Positions 20,822 to 31,014 of a stretch of 64,000 nt of DNA are shown here, one piece after another. The DNA comes from Hypomesus transpacificus (Eukaryota; Chordata; Actinopteri; Osmeriformes; Osmeridae), in NCBI RefSeq assembly GCF_021917145.1, contig NC_061077.1, forward strand, positions 14,589,420-14,653,419, given 5' to 3'. The first letter of the stretch is position 1. Every line of letters starts with the position of its first letter. The position numbers and the translations under genes are program-made. Under the pieces are notes generated by a model, which was not told where the DNA came from, made no database searches, and saw only the letters and a program-made list of their open reading frames with translations.

Positions 20822-22759
20822 TTATTCCAGATCATGGAGGGCAGAAAGAGCCAGTCTGTGGCCATGCTCATCCACCAGGATCATAGCTCTCCCGTTCAAG
20901 CTGCTCTTGTTCAGAACCTCCATTTTTGAAGAACCACACAGATAGGCTCCATAGATTCGGGAATCACATGGCTGGGTGTGATATGATTTCAACTCCGAAA
21001 ATACTCTGCATAAAAACTGTCCGGAGTTGGTCCTCTCCAGCACTTGACAGCAGGATGTTGGGCTGATGATGTAAACATTGTTTGGATGTTTCATTTCAAT
21101 TGGTCTTGATTGTTCACCTGGTTGAATAGGAATCTGTGAACGTTCTTGGAGCCGTTTTGCCACCTGGATGAGGACATGGTTCCCTGACCTAACCATCTTC
21201 TTCAGTTGGTAGAGGTAGCTTTCGAATGTGAAGGCACTACATTTATTCAACGACCCATTACTGGTGGCATCAGCCGCAAGGTGAAGCAGTGAGTGCACGT
21301 TGTACACAAGAAATTCTCTTCCGTATATCTGCCGGCCTTCTTCCACAAAGTAGGTCAGGAGTTCATGGGCATACATGCTGTGCGACTGCGTTAAGTGGGG
21401 ACAGACAAGTATACACATAGCCACACTGAAGGCCATGAAGTGATGATAAAGTCTTTCTGGCAGAATTCCCTGCAGAACAACTTTTCCTGTGTAAAGTAAA
21501 ATTTGCCTAAACTCAGTGGCCTTCCACCTCTCCAATTCCTTTAGACTGCGTGGCTTCCTGGCAAAAAATGTTGGAATGGCACCTCTAACATTCTTCAGCC
21601 TCTGGTCAACGTCCCTTAACTGAGCTGGCGTTAACCTATGCCCCGTCTTGCCGTGTGACCACATTATTAGCAGTTTTTTCATAACTCCCAGGCAGCACTG
21701 GTGCATGTAGTCTGCAGGGAAACATCTGACCATGTCAATTTGAAGGTCGCTAAAAGGGCACACTGCATCTTCATGGTGGTGTTCTGGCTGGTGTTTCTCT
21801 CTAAATGAGACATCATCCCTGAGATTGAGGTCATGTACTTGTTGATAGGTCATGCGCCCCTCCCAGTTGCCTTTTTGGGTGCATTTATCACAGCCATAGT
21901 AGCCACAGAATTGTTTGATGCACTTCAGCATGGCTTTTGCTGGTGCATCACATGTAATGCATCTCAGTCTCACACTTAGTGTTCTTTGTCCCCACTTCAA
22001 GCCATGCATCAGTATTGTTTCAAGTTCATCTGCTACAACTTTGATAAAGTCCAGTGATTTGGGCTTGTCCTCGGTAAAAGCAATTGTTAAAGGAAATGTG
22101 GTTGCTGGTTTTAGATGAACTGTGCAGAGTACAGGCCAGAAGGATTTACATGTGCTCTTAAAGAGCAGCAGTCCATCTACATTTAGGGAGATCTCAATCT
22201 CAGTGATGTCTATAACATCGCAGGGATAACGATTCAGACAAGTGATTAGTTGTTCCATCACTCCAAAATTGACACATTCCACTCCAGACACCATTTGGCT
22301 TTCGATACGTTTTGTTTTCAACAATGTTTTAGCCGTAGAGGGAAGGTCCTCATGTCCTTGATCCCTAAGAATTTTGAGCAGGGCATCTGCAGCATTGTGC
22401 TTAATGTTGTAGACACTGATCCATTTTTTAAACTCTTCTGCTAAGTTGTCAGTGGCTATTTCATTGTTGTCAGAATTCTCTAATGACACTGTGTCCATGT
22501 CGCTATCAGAAGTTTCAGGATCCATATTCCCTGTATCTACAACTATTGTATCATTAATGCTAGTGTTGTGAAATGACATTTCATTCGTGTCACCGTCAGA
22601 TTTTCCACTTGTATTTTGCAGGTCTGTGTCATTGTGAGACATATTGAAGGTTTCACTGTCTGGCACAGTACTAAGATGCCCTACATTCATTTTACTCGTT
22701 CTTCTCTGTACCCTTGTCCAAAGTCTTTTGTACTCTCTCCTCCTGGCTTCTGCAGTCAT
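20822..22759 (-). CDS. Intact transposase-like protein, 645 aa (CACTA/tnp2-like)
   Basis: One uninterrupted frame of 645 codons starts MTAEARRREYKRLWTRVQRR. An acidic, Ser/Asn-rich segment (about residues 30-110) leads to the catalytic-looking core. The core has SLNVDGLLLFKS (about 195-207, first Asp), RCITCDAPAKAMLKCIKQ (about 260-280, second Asp), CGYYGCDKCTQKG (zinc-binding-like cysteines) and FPADYMHQCCLGVMKKLL (about 345-362). Order and motifs fit the transposases of animal elements paired with DUF4806 genes, which I place near CACTA/EnSpm (tnp2-like) with only moderate confidence. The absence of stops over 1.9 kb suggests recent activity or selection. Its terminal repeats were not found. 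Confidence 0.7.
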   Translation of the reverse strand: MTAEARRREYKRLWTRVQRRTSKMNVGHLSTVPDSETFNMSHNDTDLQNTSGKSDGDTNEMSFHNTSINDTIVVDTGNMDPETSDSDMDTVSLENSDNNEIATDNLAEEFKKWISVYNIKHNAADALLKILRDQGHEDLPSTAKTLLKTKRIESQMVSGVECVNFGVMEQLITCLNRYPCDVIDITEIEISLNVDGLLLFKSTCKSFWPVLCTVHLKPATTFPLTIAFTEDKPKSLDFIKVVADELETILMHGLKWGQRTLSVRLRCITCDAPAKAMLKCIKQFCGYYGCDKCTQKGNWEGRMTYQQVHDLNLRDDVSFREKHQPEHHHEDAVCPFSDLQIDMVRCFPADYMHQCCLGVMKKLLIMWSHGKTGHRLTPAQLRDVDQRLKNVRGAIPTFFARKPRSLKELERWKATEFRQILLYTGKVVLQGILPERLYHHFMAFSVAMCILVCPHLTQSHSMYAHELLTYFVEEGRQIYGREFLVYNVHSLLHLAADATSNGSLNKCSAFTFESYLYQLKKMVRSGNHVLIQVAKRLQERSQIPIQPGEQSRPIEMKHPNNVYIISPTSCCQVLERTNSGQFLCRVFSELKSYHTQPCDSRIYGAYLCGSSKMEVLNKSSLNGRAMILVDEHGHRLALSALHDLE

Positions 22760-24245
22760 CCAGCTATGTGATATAGCTCTATGTTTTTGTCTCTACAAAT
22801 AAGTACACAATGTGCACTTAATATATAATTTGTATTAAATACATAAAGGTAATTTATTCTGACATCGTTCTTTGTTGTTGCAGTAAAGTATTACATTTAC
22901 CGTCTTACCTTGTAAGATGACATTGTAACAGTGCAGTGAAGAAGGCAGGGTTCCAAAGCGGCAAGGGTCTGGAAAGCATTGGAAAAAATATATATTGTAA
23001 AACTTGGCAAATATTTATAACGGATTATAATGTTATCAATGGCAATTATCTTAATGCCACAATATGTCTACTGGACTAGAGTGCTAGGCTACATCAGTAA
23101 ACAGTTTTTGCGTGGTTCGATTACCGGTCAATGCGGACAGCCTATATTTTGCAGGTTGGAACTTACTTTTACGACTTTCCTTTAACTTCGTTAGAAGTTA
23201 ACTCTAACATATCCATTTAAAAAATATTTTCCCATTTTGAGAAGGAATTCGATATATGTATGGTTATATAAGCCTGTAGGATATTAGTATTAGACTTGAT
23301 GTCTGCCAATAACATATGTTCAAATAGAAGACTAGGACATAGACAAATGATAGATGATAGTCTAAATTAAGTAGTTTATTTTTTACTCAGCACGGATTTA
23401 AACCAGTCCGAGTTCACTGCGCACTTTAATTCAAAAGACATAGGCAGCTATGAAGCAAAACTTGATCGATTAAACATTAGAGATCCATATAATGCTCCAG
23501 GGGTTATTTTTACGACCTTAACAAGTGAAATGGAAAGCCCTGACCTCAGTATCCAGATATTTACAACTATCTAATCAACTTTCCTTCATCTAGCCTACTC
23601 TGGTGACTCCGAGAGTCTTTGAAAGCCTACAAAAGCTTGCAGGGATAGAAATGGACGCAATCAGCTGGATTCGTGATGAATATTCAGCTTTGGAGTATAC
23701 CGGCTAAAAATGGCTTTATCGTCACTGGAACTTAAGGGTAAGTTAAAGTGTAGGCTAACGTTAGTCAGTGTTATAACTAACTAGTAGGCTATAGCTAAAG
23801 CGTTAGCTTGTCTGTAACGTTCGCCAACGGTTAGCTACTAACGTTGGCTAACGTACATTATATCATTGCACTTTACATCACAAAAATTAGAGCCATTACA
23901 GCCATTAAATCTTTATTACAGGCAGCATTACAATAGGAGCAACTAGCTAACTCGTAACGACTGGCGCTCCACTCTGCTCTCCACTCGGCTCCACTCTCCA
24001 TTTGTACGACGTAGCAACAGTAACTAAGAGATCATGCGCGTCTGAGTCCGTAACGTGACAGCAACTGTCATTCTGATACTTTTCTCTCGTCTTGGTTGTA
24101 CAGTAGCTCTAGCTGTCAAAATGTAGCTTCTGTAGAGTTAGACTGGAGCAGTTACGCTACTTTGTAGCCTTCACCTGTCCAAAAGTAGCCAATTCAGCTG
24201 TATTTTCTGTATCCTTAAAGGGGCGACACCACTATAGTGGTGTAG
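22760..24245. other. Non-coding flank with no gene seen
   Basis: This is upstream of the transposase ORF and would hold its promoter and one transposon end. No clear terminal repeat was recognised. From 23,745 to 23,870 the words GTTAGC, AACGTT and GCTAAC recur, a motif cluster common in teleost intergenic DNA. Confidence 0.45.
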
Positions 24246-24251
24246 TGTAAA

Positions 24252-24737
24252 GGGCCCTATTATCGTCCGCTCTAAATCTCCAACGTTCGGGGCCCCATTA
24301 TCGTCCACAACCGTTTCTTCCGTTAATTTCTTAAAAAAGATATGCAGCAGCAACGAAAGAAAGTAACTCATCGATATGTACACATCTTATATTGCTGCAC
24401 ACCAAATTACAGCTTCTTACTTTGAGATTTGAGCATGTAAATACGCTCTCAAACCGTATGTGTAGCATCTGCCTTCCGCAGCGTCAAACTGACATTTATC
24501 CATTGAAAGTGGTTGGGTGGACGATAACGGGACCCCCTGGCTAACTGCTAAAATCAGGAAAGTAGCATTTCTAGGCATATTCTGATTGGATTTCAAAACC
24601 GGAATGTTATAATATAGGTGTGTATCTATTTATTAAAGTACAAAGCTGTGACATAACGTTTTTAATTTGTAATATAACGACATTTTGGTAACATTTCTAA
24701 CGAGCTTCGAGAGCTAGGTGGACGATAATGGGACCCC
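24252..24737. mobile_element. MITE-like element with 20-bp inverted ends, doubled
   Basis: GGGGCCCCATTATCGTCCAC at 24,289-24,308 is matched inversely by GTGGACGATAATGGGACCCC at 24,718-24,737 with one mismatch. A second, weaker pair lies at 24,252-24,270 (GGGCCCTATTATCGTCC) and 24,517-24,536 (GTGGACGATAACGGGACCCC). The interior has no coding capacity. The arrangement suggests one element nested in or recombined with another of its family. Confidence 0.6.
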
Positions 24738-25327
24738 TTACGCTAGCTATCTAAAATGTTTTCGTGGGAAACGTGAGCAGTCGTACTACTTTTCATGAAA
24801 ATTAAGAAAAGAATAGCTTAGTAATAATACTTAAATGGCTCTGGGTGTACCTATATAAACAATTAAGATTTTGCTAACTTAAGGACTGCTGGCTGTGTAT
24901 GGATTTCAAAATAAATTCTGTCCTACATGACGGAACGTGTAGTGCAGATGGGCCAAGTAACAATTAGTGGGCATTTGTTTGCGTAGGCCTATTCATTGCG
25001 GAGTCATCTGAGCTACATGGTTGTGTGAAATAGCCTACACATTTCTAATGAGGATTATTTACATATTTATTTCATACGTTTTATCTGTATAAAAGTATGT
25101 CCGAATGCTACCCCTGATGTGGCGTACAAAAACGTCACAATGGTGTATATTCATACTTAAAGGGGCAATTGACTGCAAAACCGATTTTACCTTGTCATTG
25201 TTGAAAAACGACAGTTCGGAGGGTAAACTGAACATACCGTGAATATCAAAGTCTATTGACACCTCTTTCCTATTCAAATCTCAAAAAGAAAAAATTTGGC
25301 TGTAAAACGCTAGCTTTTCAACAAAGC
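24738..25327. other. Non-coding spacer
   Basis: No exon is supported. The part from 25,155 (AAAGGGGCAATTGACTGC) to 25,300 has the look of a dispersed fish repeat that I cannot name. Confidence 0.4.
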
Positions 25328-25351
25328 CACCGGTCCTACGTAGGACCGGTG
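25328..25351. repeat. Perfect 24-bp palindrome beside the foldback element
   Basis: CACCGGTCCTAC is followed directly by its reverse complement. It ends 6 bp before the left terminus of the foldback element at 25,358. Confidence 0.85.
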
Positions 25352-26236
25352 ATCGCCTATGGAAGCAAATCGTGACCAAAATTCAAATGAAAATGCATTT
25401 CCAGAAATGCATTTTCATTTTAAGAATGTGGCTGCATTATTTGACTCATAAATCAAATTAGTATTCAATCATCCTATTTGCATTTTCATTTTCTTCTTTA
25501 AGACTGCTCATTCTTTCCCTTAATTAAAATGAAAACGAAAAAGACATTTGAAATTTAATTTTCAAAATATGCCCCAGCAAATAGATACCAAAATTCAATT
25601 TGAAATGTAAAATTTGAAAATGAAAATGCATTTCCAGAAATGCATTTTCATTTTCAAGAACGTGGCTGCAAAATCGTGACCACAATTCAAATTCAAATGC
25701 ATTTCCAAAAATGCATTTTCATTTTCAAGAACGTGGCTGCAAAATCGTGACCACAATTCAAATTCAAATGCATTTCCAAAAATGCATTTTCATTTTCAAG
25801 AACGTGGCTGCAAAATCGTGACCACAATTCAAATTCAAATGCATTTTCAGAAATGCATTTTCATTTTAAGAACGTGGCTGCAAAATCGTGACCACAATTC
25901 AAATTCAAATGTATTTCCAGAAATGCATTTTCATTTTAAGAATGTGGCTGCATTATTTGACTCATAAATCAAATTAGTACTGATTAGTACTGAGCGGACA
26001 TTGCATTTTCATTTTCATGTTCTGCCCGCAAAGAACTGCCCATAATTCGAAAACGAAAATGCATTCTGAGCGGCGCAGTAGAGTGACGTCAGTAGCCGCT
26101 CTTCTTCAGCTCCCTGCTGACCGAGCTACCCATCTTGTTCGGTAGGGGGCGGTGTGCACATACGCATTGCATTACATGGCAAATGTGCCGGGAAATTGAT
26201 TGAATTGCCGGGTCTTTAGAGGACGCATCACAGATC

Positions 26237-26581
26237 ATGGCGCTCCCTCAAATTGTGCAGACATTGATAGAATTAGCTGAGCTGGTAGAAACTAATAATA
26301 TATCTGAGTCTGATGCCCGTGACCGAGTAGAACAAGTCACAGAGAGCTTGGCTGCATACTCTGCCGTCACAGATGTACACATTAATGAGGTTGCCATAGT
26401 AAACCTCTCTTCAGTCCTGGAACGGCTGGATGCTGTGGAGCCTCAAATGGGACGGGGACGACCAACCATCCACACATTCACCTTTGGCCTGGTTCAGACA
26501 AAATCTGAATTTCCGCAATCTGAATTTGAATTTCCGCAATCTGAATTTCAAGAATCTGAATTCCTGCAATCTGAATTTTAG
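26237..26581 (+). pseudogene. Left-arm copy of the foldback ORF, truncated
   Basis: It starts MALPQIVQTLIELAELVETN and matches the right-arm copy residue for residue up to GRGRPTIH at 26,474. Then it runs into spacer DNA that encodes a repetitive SEFPQSEF-type peptide (repeat of CTGAATTTCCGCAAT words at 26,505-26,580). The change of sequence at the arm end shows this copy was cut off by the inverted duplication. Confidence 0.75.
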
Positions 26582-26743
26582 AATGTTTTATTTTTGGATC
26601 AAAATAATTCAGTTGTATTAAATTTGGCATACAAATAATTCAGATATTATATATTCAACAGCAATATATTTCAGTTTTATGAAATTCGACACACAAATAT
26701 TTCAGATCTTTCATATTCAAATTGAGATACTTTTGTCAGCTTT

Positions 26744-27103
26744 CTAGCTCCATAAATCCGTTGCTTTGGATCCTCCGACGGATGGTCTGGTGGCCGACAA
26801 CAGCTCCGCTATGTCCTTTATTTTTAAACCATTTAATAAATCGTTTTCGATGGACTCGAACGGGATGTGGATGGTTGGTCGTCCCCGTCCCATTTGAGGC
26901 TCCACAGCATCCAGCCGTTCCAGGACTGAAGAGAGGTTTACTATGGCAACCTCATTAATGTGTACGTCTGTGACGGCAGAGTATGCAGCCAAGCTCTCTG
27001 TGACTTGTTCTACTCGGTCACGGGCATCAGACTCAGATATATTATTAGTTTCTACCAGCTCAGCTAATTCTATCAGTGTCTGCACAATTTGAGGGAGCGC
27101 CAT
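26744..27103 (-). CDS. Right-arm copy of the foldback ORF, 119 aa, integrase-family N-terminus
   Basis: After the shared 79 residues the frame continues IPFESIENDLLNGLKIKDIA, ELLSATRPSVGG and a stop. The pattern MGRGRPTI-IP-E-I---L--G-KI-DIAELL- matches, from memory, the segment before and within the helix-turn-helix of teleost proteins annotated as integrase-core-domain proteins, of transposon origin. The catalytic integrase part is absent, so at most a short DNA-binding-like or dimerising fragment would be made. An acidic helical N-terminus is apparent. It reads inward, towards the spacer, like the left copy. Confidence 0.5.
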   Translation of the reverse strand: MALPQIVQTLIELAELVETNNISESDARDRVEQVTESLAAYSAVTDVHINEVAIVNLSSVLERLDAVEPQMGRGRPTIHIPFESIENDLLNGLKIKDIAELLSATRPSVGGSKATDLWS

Positions 27104-28231
27104 GATCTGTGATGCGTCCTCTAAAGACCCGGCAATTCAATCAATTTCCCGGCACATTTGCCATGTAATGCAATGCGTATGTGCACACCGCCCCCTACCG
27201 AACAAGATGGGTAGCTCGGTCAGCAGGGAGCTGAAGAAGAGCGGCTACTGACGTCACTCAACTGCGCCGCTCAGAATGCATTTTCGTTTTCGAATTATGG
27301 GCAGTTCTTTGCGGGCAGAACATGAAAATGAAAATGCAATGTCCGCTCAGTACTAATCAGTACTAATTTGATTTATGAGTCAAATAATGCAGCCACATTC
27401 TTAAAATGAAAATGCATTTCTGGAAATACATTTGAATTTGAATTGTGGTCACGATTTTGCAGCCACGTTCTTAAAATGAAAATGCATTTCTGGAAATGCA
27501 TTTGAATTTGAATTGTGGTCACGATTTTGCAGCCACGTTCTTGAAAATGAAAATGCAATTCTGGAAATGCATTTGAATTTGAATTGTGGTCACGATTTTG
27601 CAGCCACGTTCTTAAAATGAAAATGCATTTCTGGAAATGCATTTTCATTTTCAAATTTTACATTTCAAATTGAATTTTGGTATCTATTTGCTGGGGCATA
27701 TTTTGAAAATTAAATTTCAAATGTCTTTTTCGTTTTCATTTTAATTAAGGGAAAGAATGAGCAGTCTTAAAGAAGAAAATGAAAATGCAAATAGGATGAT
27801 TGAATACTAATTTGATTTATTAGTCAAATAATGCAGCCACATTCTTAAAATGAAAATGCATTTCTGGAAATGCATTTTCATTTGAATTTTGGTCACGATT
27901 TGCTTCCATATGATGGATCCGCGGTATCGAGGTCCCACCCATACACTTGCCCGACCCTAACCCGTTTTTGGCAGCGTGATAAGTTTAGAACTACCCCAAA
28001 TGACAGAAACCAGCTTTGGAAAAAATGTATTAGACCTGAACTTAGATCAGGCTCAGACAGGGTTTTAATCACCATGAAAGTTTGCACCGACAAGGAATTT
28101 ACTTTGGCATGAAGGCAGAGCCGCGTTTGTGCAATGGGCAGAAGGGGCTGCTGCCCCGGGCCCCGGCGCGGGAGATAAAAAAATATATATACGTTTTTCC
28201 CTTCTCATGATATTTTCAGGCATATATCCAA

Positions 28232-29060
28232 TCGGTGAGTGTCTTTGCTGCTAGATGTGATCAGATGTTGTCTCTCTGCAGGACTCAGTCTTCAGTGGTC
28301 TGGTCTCCATCTCAGGAAACAAGGTCCCAGAAGTTGTCTGATGAAGATGCTGCTTGTGTTCTGACCATTATCACTCAGTAACACAACTCTGTTTCTGATA
28401 GTTTTACCCTCACATTGGTGTCCAGTGAAATTGGACCGTTCAAGGTAGGATTGTAAACAGGCTCTGTGGTACATTATAATAGTTCACGTTAACACAAACA
28501 CTGCATAGGGATAAAGACAAGTTCAACATTACATACCTTTGCAGACTGACCCTCATTTCATGTTTTTCTAGGTTGCTTTCCTTGAGAGCGTAGTGATGTT
28601 GGGGATAAAAATGGGTGTCCGTGTGTGTAAACTGAATGGTAAGAACCTGAAAAATGCACCAAACATACATTTTGTCTCAGTTTTGAACGGAGACAATATA
28701 CCACTGCAATAAAGTGAAACTCATATTGACCCAGTGTGAAGCACAATTTGATGTGATTTCCTTTGTTTCAGCCAAACTGGGAGAGAGTTTTTTTTTTACC
28801 CAGCCCACATCACATTCAGCTGGTCAACGCAGTCCTGAAGGTGAATAAGGTCAGTAATCATGCCATGAAATATGTATATTATGTATAGAAGAAGACCTTT
28901 TATATGAAACAGATTTCAACATGGCTTACCCCATCTTATTATGCCTTTCAGGGTTTTGTAGCGTTTTCCTGCGACTTTGTCTAGTCTGTACACATTGGGC
29001 ACCACTGAGTCACATTGCCTACCACAAGCTAAACTGAAGTTTGATGATCAAACTGACTTC
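28232..29060 (+). pseudogene. BPI/LBP relic: last five exons only
   Basis: This copy matches exons 11-15 and introns of the intact gene at 36,640-37,400. The exon 11 equivalent starts at 28,283 but a deletion of about 30 bp removes its end and donor site. The exon 12 equivalent is at 28,402-28,444. The exon 13 equivalent at 28,572-28,638 has 3 extra bases. The exon 14 equivalent starts at 28,772 and has one extra base in a run of ten T. The exon 15 equivalent (GFVAFSCDFV, stop) is at 28,951. Nothing homologous to exons 1-10 precedes it. It is a partial segmental duplicate in the same orientation. Confidence 0.9.
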
Positions 29061-29744
29061 AGTTTTTGCCATTTTCAATAATTCCACATTTTTATACATC
29101 ATGTAGGACAGGACAAATTCATTGATTCACTCTAGGATCCATCATGGCACCCGGCGACAAAAAACGTTGGCCTACTTCACCACACTTGAGATATACATTT
29201 TATTACGTGATTATGGTCAATCAGAGCACATATTCCAGAAAAAAGCAACATGACTGTAGCAGCGTAAAGACAGTTGGCGTGGGAGACAATTGCTGGCCGA
29301 GTCAATGCATACATTTTAATGCAGTAGCCAGTTCAAATTGAACATTTAACCCCACTGTCTGTTAATATTGAAAAAGTGGTGGACTTGGTAAAATAGCATG
29401 TTCAATGTTAGATTCAATATAAAACCATAATACGAACAGGTAAGGCATATTTTTCTTAGGCCTATTAACTTGTGATTGTAGTCTCTTCGTCACCTTGGTT
29501 TTAATCATATTCGACATGATACAAAGTGAATATCAGTTGATGCCCATTTCAACTAGTAGTAGCAGTTACCCCCAACAGAATGCTTTTCATCACGGGATGA
29601 TGATTATGATTAAGATGACGAAGAGATTTGCTGTTGCAAAAATGGATGCAGAGATGTATGGTACATGTACGGTAGCTACTGGTAGTTCTCTCCCCATGTG
29701 TTTTTTTTACAGGCTTATGTGGAATTGTCAGTTACACTGACATT
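29061..29744. other. Non-coding spacer, nothing seen
   Basis: No spliced or single-exon gene could be supported. Scattered short frames lack start context or splice partners. Confidence 0.4.
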
Positions 29745-29888
29745 GGCCAGGTTTCCCAGATTCGTTGAGAAGCTCTTAACGCTAAGAGCTTCTTAGGAGC
29801 GTTCTAAGAACGCTTTAGAATGCTCTTAGAATGCTCCTAAGAAGCTCTTGGCGTTAAGAGCTTCTTAACTTATCTGGGAAACCCGGCC
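29745..29888. mobile_element. 144-bp palindromic MITE
   Basis: The ends GGCCAGGTTTCCCAGAT and ATCTGGGAAACCCGGCC are inverted, and the interior (AAGAAGCTCTTAACG and its inverse, then GCGTTCTAAGAACGC) folds on itself. A 3-bp ATT flanks both sides, a likely target duplication. The type is common in teleost genomes. Confidence 0.75.
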
Positions 29889-30600
29889 ATTATGAGAATA
29901 ATGAATAGAAAAAACGATTTGAGCATTCTGATCCTGTTGAACAGAGCTTGGATGCTGTAAACAGTGAGATGTTCATTTAATGGCCGGGGAATTCTGCATG
30001 TGGACCTGTGGAATTTAATGTAATCTCATGTATTCCCAGTTACACGTAAATGAGTTGTACAAACTGCATCCCATGAAGAAAGTGCCAAAAACTGACCAAG
30101 AGATGGAGTAGGCCTATATAGGGTAGAAGAAAAAAGGCTAATCTTGAAAAGACATGGGTGAACATTTACTACTGATTAGTAAGTAATTGTTTCAGAATAT
30201 GTCCACTAAACTATTTTTCCCTGTTTGTTTGATTGAAAAACTATTTCCAAATTGTTAAAATGATTCAATTTTAACTTTTAGAATGGGAAATACACCACTC
30301 TACATGCAATTCACCGAAATTCCCCTCATAATCCTTTAGCTATCCATCCAGCTGTGTGCTCCAAAAAAACAAGGACATCAAGTATCCTTTCATCAGGACC
30401 CTATTGGGATTTGGGGACTGTATCTTTGGCGTTTATTCATTGAGTATGAGAGACAACTATTCAAAGTGCACTACCGCTACCTACTGGTCATTTCTTGAAC
30501 CCGTTGATTACAAAAATAATTATGTGAAGTACTTCTCAGTGGAAGGGAGAAAACATTCACATTATCTGATTCCTATCCTTATTGAATACTCAACTTTGCT
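29889..30600. other. Non-coding spacer
   Basis: Probably includes the 3' untranslated region of the minus-strand gene ending at 30,601. An AATAAG-like word lies on the minus strand near 30,580. Nothing else could be supported. Confidence 0.35.
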
Positions 30601-31014
30601 CTACTTGTGTCTTCTGCCTTGCTCATCTTCCCAAATGTTTTCCCCATATTTCTGCCACTTTATGTGGCCTTTTTTCGTCACAATAATGGACCTGTTGTTG
30701 GGGATGCAGAAGTTCTCAGAGATGGCCTTCAAGCATTCATTACTGGAGTTGTTGCTCTCCAAAAAGACGGTGACGTAAAGTGGCCCTCTTTCTATAATTT
30801 TGCCAAACTCTTTTTCAGGAATAAGTATGAAGCGGACACGGGAGTCGGCTTTGAAAATCATCCTTGTTGATTGGCTTGCTTCTCCAATCCCAGTGGCATT
30901 CCCTCTGGCATTGACTTCAATCACCAGCTCCTCCAGCCGCATAGTATCCACGCTGTAGTAAACCCGGATGGGCATCTCCGAGGCATTGGCCACATGGGTG
31001 ATTGTGCTCCCCAT
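30601..31014 (-). CDS. Uncharacterised small protein, 137 aa
   Basis: The frame starts MGSTITHVANASEMPIRVYY and ends EDEQGRRHK. I chose this ATG because a pyrimidine tract and acceptor (CCACAG at 31,039) lie 24 bp upstream, so the longer upstream frame is intron. Visible traits are a Thr/Val-rich, beta-like N-terminal stretch (ITHVANASEMPIRVYYSVD), FLESNNSSNECL with potential N-glycosylation sequons (no signal peptide is seen), and a C-terminal RSIIVTKKGHIKWQKYGENI then WEDEQ. The layout, a short Met-Gly start (possible N-myristoylation) and a terminal ITV-K--KYG-IWE motif, recalls small teleost-expanded proteins of unknown function. The codon run is clean. A non-coding first exon should lie above 31,150. 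I do not recognise the family and assign no role. Confidence 0.6.
   Translation of the reverse strand: MGSTITHVANASEMPIRVYYSVDTMRLEELVIEVNARGNATGIGEASQSTRMIFKADSRVRFILIPEKEFGKIIERGPLYVTVFLESNNSSNECLKAISENFCIPNNRSIIVTKKGHIKWQKYGENIWEDEQGRRHK

Larger units (their letters stand above)
25358..27910. mobile_element. Foldback element with arms of 1.05-1.12 kb
   Basis: The left arm (25,358-26,474) and right arm (26,866-27,910) are near-identical inverted repeats around a 391-bp spacer. Ends read TATGGAAGCAAATCGTGACC, inverted at 27,910; a TA target duplication (TA|TGGAAGC..GCTTCCA|TA) is possible. Each arm has an outer AT-rich part, a tandem 70-bp unit (four on the left, three on the right, which explains the length difference) built around AAATGCATTTC palindromes, and an inner part with a promoter-like stretch and the first 79 codons of one ORF. 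DNA of this form can fold into a long hairpin. The arms differ by very few bases, implying recent origin or ongoing gene conversion. Confidence 0.93.

Noticed and set aside
25358..27910. Foldback structure as an assembly artefact
   Set aside because: Arms differ in 70-bp copy number (4 and 3), have distinct inner junctions and some base differences, which a simple mirror error would not give. Not excluded entirely.
30356..30778. 140-codon plus-strand ORF
   Set aside because: Overlaps antisense the better-supported minus-strand gene and has no splice or start context.
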